NCBI GenBank assembly: GCA_963693285.1
Contig: OY848918.1
Coordinates: 1,557,501-1,621,500, forward strand
DNA length: 64,000 nucleotides
Source: Xestospongia muta
Lineage: Eukaryota > Porifera > Demospongiae > Haplosclerida > Petrosiidae
Reading direction: 5' to 3'
The notes under the pieces were generated by a model, which saw only the letters and a list, made by a program, of their open reading frames with translations, made no database searches and was not told the origin of the DNA. Shown piece by piece: positions 46,341-59,100 of the stretch. Each line of letters opens with the position of its first letter. Position 1 is the stretch's first letter. Both the position numbers and the translations under genes were made by a program.

Positions 46341-48659
46341 TATAATACAATAGTTCTGATGATCACATATTATCACTTACGCTATCATGTGATGACTTCA
46401 TTAATAAATGTGATTCTTCAAGCATAGGAGGTGTGTCCTTACTATCTGGTAATAGTGGATCATGTTCACTAACACAACTTATTTTAGAGAGCACTAAGAA
46501 TTTAGTTTGAGCAGTCTGAGTATTGGTAAAACCCTGGAGAAGTAGGTGGAGCTTGATGTGGTATAAAAGGAGGAGATATAGGTTGTGATGGTGGAACTTG
46601 TATTGGAAGAGGTGTAGTCGGTTGTTGTTGTCTCTGTGTCAAGTAATGTGAAATCAATGTTCATAATAGTACATACCTCATTACAACTTGTATGGTAAGT
46701 ATCAGCTACTACTGAAGTACTTGTAGTAGCTATAGTTAACTGAACTAGATCTTCATAACTAATATAAAGTTACAGAGTAACAATAGTAATATATAGTAAT
46801 AACATACTTGTTGTTATGAGCTTGTGGACAATGAACTACTGCTCTCTCTAATAGTAGAGATGTAAAGTGAATATATTAGTATTAATAACTTCACATACCT
46901 TCACTGAGTGTTAGTGATTGTTTCTTCCTCTTCCACTGGACAATAAAACAAATAAATGTTATCACAGACATTATCACCACTATCAATAAAACCACAGTAA
47001 CTACTACAACAGGTATCATATAACTGGTTTCTGGAACTACATAAAATATCATAATGTGAAACTAACTTAAACATCATCTGACATACTATTAGATACACCA
47101 CTTGTAGGTTTTACTGATGTCATTATATCAGTAATACTAGTATCATTGATGATCAGAGACATAGTTTCTTTACTAAATGAAGTAACTAGTATGGCATCAT
47201 AGTACAGTAAATTAACAAATAGTTTATTATACTACTTACTGATAGTAATACCATTGGAAGATGGCAGTAGTAAGATATATTCCAGTACTTGATGGTACAT
47301 AACAGATGGGTTAGTTATAATAGTACCATCTACTATATCTTGAGCTGTCACAGTATAGTTACCACTAACTGATAAAGTTATATACTGGTATACTGTACTC
47401 TCCTCTATACTGGATTTACTCATATTAATAGACTTCAGAGTTCCTTTAGAAGACTCTCTAAATATCACATGACATCCATCAGCAGTAGATCTCTCAGCAA
47501 ACCTACACTCTATAACCATTGATCCATTATCAGAGTAGTACTGTAGAGTGAGTCCTTGAACATGGTAGGTTGCTATGGTGATATGATTTTGTTATATAAT
47601 AAAAGAGTTGAACTCACTAAAATTGAATTTATTCATTGTCTTAGACTTATTAAAATGATCCAGTATATTAACAATGAAAATATAGTTTAGCTGAGGACCA
47701 ATATTTGAAACAGTATAGTTAACTGTCACTGATTCTCTATCTTCTGATAAGCATACAATATCTTTACGAATGTGTTCTTTCTCTTTTCTATTCAGTTGTA
47801 GTCTTTTTTTGTAGTTTTTTTATTGTACTGTCACAAAGTCTAGGATAACCAGAAACCTATACATACCAATATAATATATTAAATTAGACTATTGTTTGTT
47901 TACTTACAGTAATACTGAATTCTCCATTAAAGAAATTATGTTCATTAAAGATGATCTTATGATAAAATAAGACAGTAACATTCTCTGTAATATAATAGTT
48001 AGTATGTAAATAAACAAGTAATTAACATACTTTCAGTATATTCATCTTGTGTGGTAACATTACTAGAGCTATATTCTCCACTATGAGCTATAACAGTAGC
48101 AGTGTAAATATCACAGACTGTGAGGTTATATAACTCATAAGATGTATCATTAGTGATATAATTATATAGTAACAGATCATGTTGGTTCTCTATATAAATG
48201 TGATATGATAGTGGATAGTTCTCAAATGGAGGAGACAAGGTCTACCAGCTTGAAGAACTGGAGACATTAAAAACAAACCAGAGATTCTCTACTGGTATGA
48301 TACCTATACCCTTACAAGTAAAGTTAGCCAATGTGTAAAGTAGAGCAGTCACTGGTAATGGAGCATCTGTGATAGCTATATTAACAAAAAGACACAATGA
48401 AATGATTTCCTAAACTTACCTGCACCATTTATAGACCAAGGTATGATGATCATTATCACAAAAACGTTTTTCAGGATGACCACAGCCACCATTATTACTG
48501 CTGAAACAACATATTATTTATTCAGTACTTAATATTAAACATACTGTTATTGTCACTACAGTATATAACAGTTCTATATATTTGATGTTGTCATAAAATT
48601 TGACAATTCATTGTTGATTTTAGTTTACTAATTTTGATAACATTTATTTCATTCAATTA

Positions 48660-49025
48660 ATAATAATATATTGACAACTACTGGTCTTTATATATCAGTT
48701 CTATTATGACCAATATGCAGTCCATAACTACTTATAATAGCATATTGAACTCTGCCCACTGGAGGTACCAATAATCCATTATGGAAGTAGGGTCTGTATA
48801 ACTCAGAAGAATGATATTATATATTCCAGTCTCTAGACTTGTAATACAACCAATAACTATGTTCTCTCCGTTAGTACGACCAATATGTAGGGCAGTATAT
48901 CCCGAACCTGATATCATCCTCATTTCAACAAAATACCCTCCATTATCAGACCCTATATTAAATGTACATGATATACACAAGATCCGATTATCAGTAGATA
49001 TAGAGACACTCTGTACTCCATAACT
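48660..49025 (-). pseudogene. Fused relic: extracellular exon joined to PPxY-gene 3' segment
   Basis: The exon with IGSDNGGYFVEMRMISGSGY and SLETGIYN (about 48,811-49,022) is truncated and joined to a segment (48,675-48,770) that otherwise occurs at the 3' end of B1 (14,217) and G (37,752), around ACCAATATGTAGTCCATAA. Everything between these two parts in B1, including the TM and tail exons, is missing here, which implies an internal deletion of a B1-like gene. Confidence 0.6.
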
Positions 49026-49079
49026 ATCTAATTGGGAGAAAAAAGAGAGAGATAGTCTGTTTATAATCTGATATTATAA

Positions 49080-49700
49080 TTAAAGTACACATACCATTAT
49101 TACTGGTACTAACATTACATGTAACGAGGTGTTGTTTTCTCTAGTGTTACTATGGTTACAATAACAATAGTCACAATGAGATAACAATGACAGTTAGTAC
49201 ACTATAAACAAATGATACTTGACCATATCTTGTTTACTGAGATTGTATTGATTTGAGAGATAGACAGTCTGCCAAACACTCTCATTATGATAGTGTTATT
49301 GTTATCATTAGTATCACTGTAGAGAAAACGAAATTATATTATTTATGACTTTAAGAGTTAATTGAGTGTTATATGTAATAATCATCACTAGTACTTCATT
49401 ATAAACTATATCAATACTGTATATTAATTGAAGCTGACTATGCCCAGTCTCATCCCATATAGTGATGTCATCATAGAAGTTACATCTATAAGATATCACT
49501 TAATATATGAGACCATTTGTCATCGATATCACAAACCATAATATGTAATATAATCCAATAATCTATATATTCTACAATACACAGTACATGTACATTATTT
49601 ATTACTACTAGTGGTATTATTATCAAGGTACATACAGATAATTTATACTTAGTTATAATAGCACCATCTATTATATCATGAGCTGTCACAGTATAACAAT
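49080..49700 (-). pseudogene. Receptor-flank relics
   Basis: 49,120-49,260 matches 16,350-16,510 and 39,295-39,460. 49,360-49,500 matches the repeated CCAGTCTCATCCCATATAG segment. About 49,650-49,697 is another tiny relic of the conserved membrane-proximal exon (TATCATGAGCTGTCACAGTA). Confidence 0.5.
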
Positions 49701-51215
49701 GATAGATCAAAATTACAAACATTAAGTACTTATGTAGTATACAGTATGTCTGAGTTAATATATGTTTTGATGGTTTCCATGTATTATGGCAGAACGTTTT
49801 CCATATGTACTTCTGCTACTAGTGCATCATGTGTGTAGAAGTATTATTGTCACTTGTTTTGATGTGACTATGTCCCAACAATAAGCAAATTTGTTCATTT
49901 TTATTGCAGGGCTAATGGGTACTTCAATGTAAATAACAATGTGATATTCAAATACATCAAGTTAGTATGGACATACATGTAGACTACATTATATTATCTA
50001 TTAAATATGAATATGACCATTTGTTTATTGTAGGTATACTTTATTCATTTACATAAATTTAAGCATTTACGTACATTTCATTGCTGAGTCAAAATAGTCA
50101 GCTGCATTTAGCCTCACAATGACAAGTTTCACACTCTTATGTACAAATACATAATCATAATGGTTTACCTCATACAAAAGTTTCACCATTCAATGTGTTG
50201 GACTGCTGATATACATTATTGCAACAGTTCACAATAAAAACTAATATGTTAGATGTTCATAATTTTAAAATATTAATATTAATTTTAATTTTGAAAGTAA
50301 AAGTTAAACATCATGTCTTATAATTACAATAATGTTGTTCTCATAATGTAAATAGTGAATTAATAACATGTACAGACAGCGCTTAATGTAAATGTATTAA
50401 TGGCATACCAGAAAGGTGTAAATCTACTAATAATAATACCAGCTCCACTATATCAAAATACTTGATTCCCTTACATTTTTAATAAGGCATGGTTATTAGT
50501 ACCTTAGGAATGTGCTACTAGTTAATGTGCTGCTAACTTCAACAGAGTCTTCAACAGAGTGTTAGTGTTTCTTGCCAGTCTTTGTCAGTCATTTTCTTTA
50601 TGAGATTATAAACCTCCCACTCGTTATTATTGTCTGATCTATCAAATCAGTAATATTGTATTTTATAGGTAGTTCCCCCTCTTTGTAGCAGCAATGTTTA
50701 TGCATAGTATAAACAGGTATATATAACAGAATAGAAAACATAAATCTCTGTTGTTGAGTATTGTAGTGACTGTATTGAATTCTATAACAAACTATCTAAT
50801 TAATAGTTAGACTCCAAGGCCAGGGATCTATCCGATTTATTAACCCAAGGAAGGCTTATATAGAATCTGAGCACTGAGGTATCAATGATTTCCAGCAAAA
50901 ACGATTATTCTTATAATTAAAAGTTATTTTGTTTGAAATAACTATTTATTGTGAAAGAATTTATTAATATTAACATTTACTGGACAAGTTTCAATTGTAA
51001 GTGTTAGTGAATGTGTTCTAAGTGATGGCAGATATTTTCTATGTGATTTATGAACACAAAAGTGAACAATCACATTTCTTCATTAACTCAGTAACTGTTA
51101 TCTACTTCCTCTGTTATCATACATGAATCTTGTTTGATCTATGCTTTTGCTGATATCCTTATAATGATACAACTATATGGTCATGATTAATTACTCATAA
51201 ACCAGATGGTAGTGA
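49700..51215. other. No recognisable gene
   Basis: AT-rich, no convincing exons. Around 50,660-50,720 a sequence including AGTTCCCCCTCTTTGTAG weakly resembles 26,170-26,200, which suggests old shared repeats. Confidence 0.35.
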
Positions 51216-51289
51216 CAGTTCTTACTAGAACTTGATCTGATAACAACAATGACTCTGACAAACACAATGAAGATGTAATAGAACTAGTA

Positions 51290-51608
51290 CCTTCTCCTGA
51301 TCCAGTGAGGGAGGGAGGACTTGTACTGTTGATATTGTTACAGCTATACCAGATAAATCATTCTGTCCATTATTGTTGATATCAAATATATCAACATTAT
51401 ATATTCCAGTCTCTAGACTTGAAATATAACCAGTAACTATGTTCTCTTCATTAGTACGACCAATATGTAGTGCAGTATATCCTGAACCTGATATCATCCT
51501 CATTTCAACAAAACATCCTCCATTATCAGACCCTATCATAAATGTACATGATATACACAAGACCCCATTATCAGTAGATATAGAGGCATGCTGTACTCCA
51601 TAACTACC
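51290..51608 (-). pseudogene. Best-preserved copy of the isolated extracellular exon
   Basis: The minus strand reads from about 51,608: ASISTDNGVLCISCTFMIGS, GGCFVEMRMISGSGYTALHI, SLETGIYNVDIFDINNNGQN and AVTISTVQVLPPS, open throughout. Paired cysteines and alternating hydrophobic residues suggest a beta-sandwich of Ig-like type; I do not recognise a named family. No signal peptide, TM or tail exon is visible beside it, so it is an exon without a gene, or belongs to one whose other exons I missed. Confidence 0.5.
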
Positions 51609-51611
51609 TAT

Positions 51612-53110
51612 ATTTTGGAGAAAAAATATTTAATATTAATAAGTACTGATAATAGGTACTCTGCATTTCTGAATCATATCAGACAATATTGTGTTATGTG
51701 AAGAACATAGTTATTTTCTCTATATATTGTGGTGTCAATAGACACAACTACCATTTAAATATATTGAATTAATCCTGGTTCATGTTGGTTTTAATTTAGC
51801 TAAAAGATTATTTTAGTTTGAGAGACAGATGATGTTGTACTCTTAACATGACATTACATAATTGTATATTAATACTATAAGTTACATTTACTTTATTTGA
51901 ATAGAAGTACATAATTCAAACACTAAACATTTATGATACCCTATATATAAACTAGACAAGTATAAATACTAGCTATCAACTTTACAATATTATCTCTTAT
52001 ATTTGCATCAATATGTGCATTCTATTTCACCTAGTCCTGTAGAATAATGTTGGAAACTATCACAGACAATTACAACAATTGATTTTGATGGCTGTATTAT
52101 TTAGCTAACAAGGAACAGAGCTAGAAAAGTAATTCCTTGCCTTAATACAACTTGTGTTGGATTTTATATTTTATTGGTTAATTTGCAAATTATGGAGAAA
52201 AGATACTTCATCTGGTACATGTATCTCAAAATAACTTTGATGTTCTTTTCACTCAAACTGGCTGCATACCATGTGCACTAATTGATTACTACACATAACA
52301 TGACATCATAATACATTTAATTTATAACGTATACATTATTTAGACATCAAAATTTGTCCCAGAGACAGGTTAATTATTACTGTCTGATTCAGTACAAGGT
52401 TTTTAGACAGATTCTTCTTCAATAACTAGAACAGAATCTTTTAGTTAAGATGTATCTAGTGGGAGGGATATCACAATCTTTTGAAGATGTATTATTAGTT
52501 GACTCGGGAACCACATTTGATGGTCTTATCTAAGGTCATATCAAACTATAAATTATGCTTTCACTTTCATGGAAAGATAGTTAACACATTGTAATACTGT
52601 CATCATCATAACAACATATAAAGTAAATATTGTTATTGTTTATCCCTGTCTCTGTATTGTTGCTATTACTTGGCAATAATTATAGTGACACTTCCATTTG
52701 AATTATGTTCATTAGAGAGACTATTATCCAGACATTATAAGTTTGTAAGTGTTATAAGTTGTAGTCTCATACAGTAATGCCATATACTTGAGTTCTCAAT
52801 GAGTAGGACTAGTTTGGAGCGTTGACATGATATTCTAACAGAAGTCCTAATTGCCATTTACAATACACAATAAAATATATGTCTGACTTTCTGTTGTTTG
52901 AACAGACACTGATTTTCTTCTTGTATGTAGATTATTATCAGTAATTTATTAATAATATGTCCTCATGAGTTGTTATAAATCTAAAACTAAAATGGTAACA
53001 GGATCAACAATTTTTTTTAAAAAAAATTGTAATAATAGTCAATTTATAAAAGATAATAAAATGATATCAAATACTCTATCATAATATCTCAATTATTAGT
53101 ATAAGAGAGA
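51612..53110. other. Non-coding flank, partly duplicated from about 17,260-17,960
   Basis: From about 52,530 on the sequence follows 17,260-17,960 with small gaps, for example AATTATGTTCATTAGAGAGA and GTCCTCATGAGTTGTTATA in both. Together with the tail exons that follow, this marks a segmental duplication of the receptor E 3' end. The first 900 bp show nothing recognisable. Confidence 0.6.
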
Positions 53111-53112
53111 CA

Positions 53113-56100
53113 CTAGAAAGCAGCCTCAGAGAGAGACACATTACTTTTATCTGACTCAGTACAAGGTTGTATTTCTTCTCCGACATCAGTATTATCAGTA
53201 ACTTGAACAGGAACTTTAGGTAGTTTGTCATTTATGACTAATGAATTTACTGGGAGGGTCATCGCATCTGTCAAAGGTGTTTCGTTAGTTGATCCAGTAG
53301 CTACAGTATCTGATAACTCAATGGATTCCGGTCTTGCAGTACTTGACTTTGTTTGTACTCTTTTAACTAAAGAAGACAATGATAGAATGACAAACAATTA
53401 ATTGGATATCTTACAGTCATCAGTGATTGAACCGGACTCCAATTCAGATTGGTCGGATTTGCTATTAATGCCCTGAACTTTATCAGAAATATTACAAACA
53501 TCTGTAGATTCAGAGATATACTCCATTGGTGATGGTTGTATTGTTTTCTGTGCAGTAGTGACCATTTCCTATACGTAAGAGAAAAAATTATAGTTGTAAT
53601 AGACCTAAAACATACAGAATATTCTTCATGTCTGTTGCTTGAATTAGTTGTACACACTAACTGAGATTCTGATATATATGACAGTTCTTGACACTGATCC
53701 TACAATGAATGATATGTAAACTTGATCCCATATACATAATAAATTAATATAATGTGCAATAAAACAATCAACTCATCATTTATTTCTAATTAATACTTAC
53801 TTCCTTTAACTCTGGATCAGTGCTCTTATCTATTTTAGATGCCACAGAAGATGCTATAACAGCATTCGAGTCTGGAGAGGAGGGTAAATCCATTGTCTTT
53901 TGATAGAGTGACACTTGAGATAGTTCTTCTATTTCGTGAGGATTCTCTTTAATGCTGTCAGTGGATGACATCTTGTTATATTCAGTCTAGAGAGATAATT
54001 ATATTGATGACTGTGAATAACAGATTCTCAGAAAAGTAACATTATTTATCAAACAACAACGAATAAAAACAATTACTATTAATCAGCACCATGAGACAGA
54101 AATTATTATTATAATATTGACACATAAATCAACTTTACATGACAAGATCAGAGGTCACATGATATAATATCCATGTGTGAATTTGTCTAGATTTAAAATA
54201 TAGTGTTTTTGAATTACTTTACTACAATGATTACTTACTCACTTGACGATAAACAATAATAATAGTTAGTCACATGTACTACATAATGAATTAATTACGT
54301 ATCCCTAATGATAAACAATCTATATTCTATCTCCAAGTATGCTTCATTGGCTGTAATGAGTATACTATACATACTATATAAGGAACTAATAAGCACACGC
54401 ATATATATATACTTATATTATCAGGTGATGTTCAAATGTGACTATCCTTATTAGATAGTAGATCATTTTCGCTCATTTTAGATATACTATATTTTCCTTG
54501 AATAAGAGCCATGGCATCTATTTGAATTCAGGCCTAATTCAAGAGGATGTAGACTACTACTCAAAGACAGTGACTACTTGAGGGGTGGTGTTTAAATATA
54601 GGAATAATCAAAGCCACTAATGTAAGAATTAATCCTAAACTTTTATAAAAATTGTAGCTTTAGAACTCTGTTTATCAGCTAAGACAAACGGTTACAAGTA
54701 AATAGATAATCCTTTATGATGTCAAAGAAAAAAGCTGCCATCACATGTTATTACTTGATTGTTACACAGTTCATTGATGTATACACATTATATAAACCTA
54801 CCAACTCGGTATTTTGTTAAAGAATCATTCTTGGGCCTACAGCCCTCTTGCAATATCTTTTACAAATTACCTCTCTCACAATGCATATAGACCTCTGAAC
54901 TGTGATATATATATATATAACACACAAACATATTTATACATATAACACATGGTTAAAAATGATTATAAGACTACCAGGCTACTACTGCTGTATTTGCACT
55001 TTAACTGTGAAACTTATTCTATATGTTGTAACATTATAATTTGACACTACATGTTAAATGTCAATTACAGGAGCCATAAATATTAACTGTTATTGACTGT
55101 GAATATATATGGCTAAATTTGTCCTTCATTAGACACACTAAGTTCTAAGTAACTATATTTAATTTGTTACTACTAATCGGTAACATGTATTACAGCAACA
55201 AATACAACATTGAGTTAACAGACATTATCAGTAGGTTTTGTTACCTTATTATTCACGTAGTCATGTTTAGTCATAGATGTTTCATCTTTACAACAAGAAT
55301 CAGTCTTATTAAATGTTGCTTCAGATGTAGCACATTTAGTAGTAAGAGAAGAAGGCCCTGGGAGTATGAATGAAGCTTGATGTAGTATAACAGGAGGTGA
55401 TGTAGGTTGTGAAGGAGATTGTACTGGAGGTGATGTACATAACTGTCTTCTCAATTCAAGTAACTATAATAAACAATTAATAATTTTATGTCGAAATGTA
55501 TATGATATAAATGGTTCCAAGACTATCTCTTGAATAAAAGAACAAGGTCATTATAAAAAATTCTAAGATTATTTTTTGATCCCATAGATTATGTTAAGAA
55601 CTACAGAGTTAACAGAGGCTGTAGTGGCACTAAAAACATTCGAGCTAAAGAATACTAAAACTTCAGGGTTAATTTTATTCATTGCAATCAACAGTCAGAT
55701 ACAACAATACAAGATACAAACACATGCAAACAAATACATACATATATACGTGGTCCAAAATAATCTTAGGACCTACTGACGCACATAGCATGCTAGGCAG
55801 AGATGTAAAAACAAATTAGTTCCTTATGGTAACTATATACAGTTGTATTGGACATTTTTAATACATAAAAGGATAAGAGAACGGGAAAGGAGATACAATA
55901 CATAATTTATAATGCATAAGTTGCAAACCTGAGTGAAAATAACATTCTCATTACCTCATTATCATCAACTACTTTAATATTGTTGTCAATTCTTTTAGTG
56001 CTGCCAGTTAACAATGTTTGGTCTTTGTTACCGCTAATGTAATTCATAAAAGCTCTAATAATAATATCATTAACATACTTCATATATATTTGTAGATTGT

Positions 56101-59100
56101 CTTCTCCTCTCTCACTATCTACTATTAGAGTATACAATAAGTCAATACTATTTACATCTACATACCATTGACACTTCTTGATCTCTTCCTCTGAACACAA
56201 TAACCACTAATAACTATTAATACCATAGCTAAAATCAATAATATAACTACACCGATAGCTATAACAATATATATAATATCTGTATTGAAACAATTAAAAA
56301 ATTAATACAATTTGTTTTATATGTTTTACTTACTATTACAGGTATCAATATCATTAGTAGTAGGCTCTATTGATGCAATGACAATATTCACAATAGTGTC
56401 AGTAGTATTAGTGACATCACCGAATGTTACATCACTATTATTAATAATGTCACTGATCAGAGAGATTGCAGTAGTACCTATAATAGTACATTATAACACA
56501 TAAAATTACAATATATATATATATTACCATAAGTTTTAGTAGGAGATGGTAGTAGTAAGATATATTCCAGTACTTGAGGGTACACAACAGATGGGTTAGT
56601 TATAATAGTACCATCTACTATATCATGAGCTGTCACAGTATAGTTACCACTAACTGGTAGAGTTATATACTGGTATACTGTACTCTCCTCTATACTGGAT
56701 TTACTCATATTAATAGACTTCACAGTTCCTTCAAAAGACTCTCTAAATATCACATGACATCCATCAGCAGTAGATCTCTCAGCAAACCTACACTCTACAA
56801 CAACTGATCCATTATCAGAGTAGTACTGTAGAGTGAGTCCTTGAACATGGTAGGTTGCTATGGTGATAAATTGTATGCAATAATTACAGTGAATAATTAA
56901 CTTACAAAATATGATATGATCTTCATTCTTTATGTTGTTAAATAAATCCATAACATATACAATAAAATGATAACTGAGAGAAGGATGTAAACCAGCTATG
57001 TTATAACATATTGTTGTTTGGTCATCTTTAGTATTGTTGATGTAAACAGGATCATAAGATGTAGTCTTATTGTTTACATCATCCATTGTTATACCAAATA
57101 TAACATTATCACATAGATGTGGAGAACAAACAATCTGAAAGTGTCCATTTAATAAACACATGTTTATAATGTTTATTAGCCCTTACAATGATAGTAAATT
57201 GTGCCCAAACAAAAGAACCGTTTCCAGAATTATTAAATTTCACATCATGACCAAGAATGTAAATAGTATAATCTGGTAATATGTAGCATTAATACATTAA
57301 ATGGACAAATATAATATAATCTTACCTCCTGTATTTTGTTTGGCAATAATTATACCAGAAGAACTGTATTGTTCAATGTTAGCTGTAACACTAGCAGTAT
57401 AAATATCACAGTACTCTATGTAGTTACTAGGTAACTGATAGAAGGTATCAGTTGTATTATCATCTACTATTACAGAACCATATTGATTCACAACAATAAC
57501 ATTATATGTTGTAATACTCCATTGTGGAATATCATTAGAGTAAAACGATGGAGGAGACCAGGTTAACCAGGAAGGATTGCTGGTAAAATCCAGATTGAGA
57601 TGGTCAACAGGTGAAATGCCTAAAACATAAATTATTTTTATAGTATATACAATTAAATTTTGTCCAGTGATTATGAACAAGTATTGACACTGAAAAATGT
57701 CTAAAGTAGAAACTGCTATGAATAAGTTTCATTAATTATGATAATACGAAAATTTAATAATAACAATGAGATGACTTACTGGGAATAGAGATCAATGCAA
57801 GGTACACTTAGGGCTACTCTTTAGGACTTAAAGTTTAGCACAGTGTCTAAAGTAGCTGGTTAATAGCAAAGTATATTCATATTTACTTTCAGTATTTCAA
57901 TTCTTTATCATGTACTAAATACGTGAATTTATATGACTATACTTTGCCAGTAGGTAATATAGCTAACTTTGGAAATGTTAAACATATTGATTATAGACTG
58001 TACTCACTAATGAGAAGTACTATTGAGGTAAGTTAAAATTGAAAATTGATCAAGAAAAGGCAAAATTAAGTAAATATATATTAGAGAGAAAACTATAGTC
58101 TGTCCAAGTTGAGAAGACCCCTTAATAAAATTTTAATTTTATTCATTATTTGTTCACATGAATGTCATGTGAATACATTATGTTTTCTCTCGTGTTTGTG
58201 AAAACGCCAAAAGGAAAGAGACAGAGGTCACAAAAAGAAGGTTGTTGCAAATGTCTATTACTATTTTGAGGAACTTAGCAGGTGTAAACAAACTCAAGGA
58301 TCTCTGATATGACCTCTGATGCCACAGGACTTTCCCGTACTAGTATTAAAAGGCTACGGAAGAGAAAGTTGACATTAGTTTTAGGCATTCTCAGTCTTCC
58401 TTCTTTGTTAAAGTTTTTTTCAGAACCTTCGTGACTTTATAGGTGTCTTAAATCATAAAAGACAATACCTGATTATAATTTTAATAATAATTGTTATAAT
58501 AAAACATCTATTCATATAATTAGAACTGTAATTTTGAATTGTCACATGACACACGGCTGACTTCTCAAGGCGATAAATGTTATTCATTAAATCCTCAAAA
58601 GTGCAAAATTTGAAGTAAATCAAAGGTATGCCATTGAAAATATATGGAGTTTTATAGTTTGCTACTTTCTCGTAGCACTAGAGAGCCAAATTTTATATAT
58701 AAAATGCGTGTTTACAAGCTGAATGGATTAGTACAACTCCCATTTGGATAGCATGTAAAATGGCAAGATTATTTACATGTCTGGATGGCTCTTCTCATCT
58801 CGGACAGAGTATAGCTAATATTATGTTATGTATGACTCCCTAGATTTAATAATCATTTTTACTGCCACTGTTCTGTTAGTATCAACAGAAATGACATTTC
58901 TATTTTCATACATTAATACTTATCATATAAATTACCTTGGACTGTTAAAATGGCTCCACTCACATCCTGATCACCAGGACTGTAGCTAATCATTGTACAC
59001 TCAATATTTACAATGCTATTACCATCAATAGGTAGTGCTCTTATGGTTAGTACTGATGACCTGTCATTAACGGATGTATAATATGTTGCTGATACTACTC

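Larger units (their letters stand above)
42667..48492 (-). pseudogene. Receptor D: Ig/FN3 receptor with long tyrosine-rich tail, several lesions
   Basis: The signal exon starts at 48,492 (MVAVVILKNVFVIMIII). The Ig domain is cut after ANFTCKG and fused straight to the FN3 exon, which has a TAG where paralogues have Leu (SSSSW, stop, TLSPP). FN3 continues to about 48,040. Membrane-proximal exon about 47,232-47,570. TM exon about 46,915-47,040 (IPVVVVTVVLLIVVMMSVIT). The tail runs over more than 3.5 kb: TSYEDLVQL near 46.7 kb; a proline-rich exon near 46.5 kb with a 1-base frame change; then two modules of exons (46,092-45,285 and 43,787-43,075) with PPTNDVPTQYANVCG, REDIVMYLTSEQL and DHPPIYEELTTLD. 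An in-frame TGA occurs near 43,110. The last exon (42,667-42,892) ends DQTLDISIS. The lesions argue for a pseudogene, but the long open tail exons suggest recent decay or sequence errors. Confidence 0.6.
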
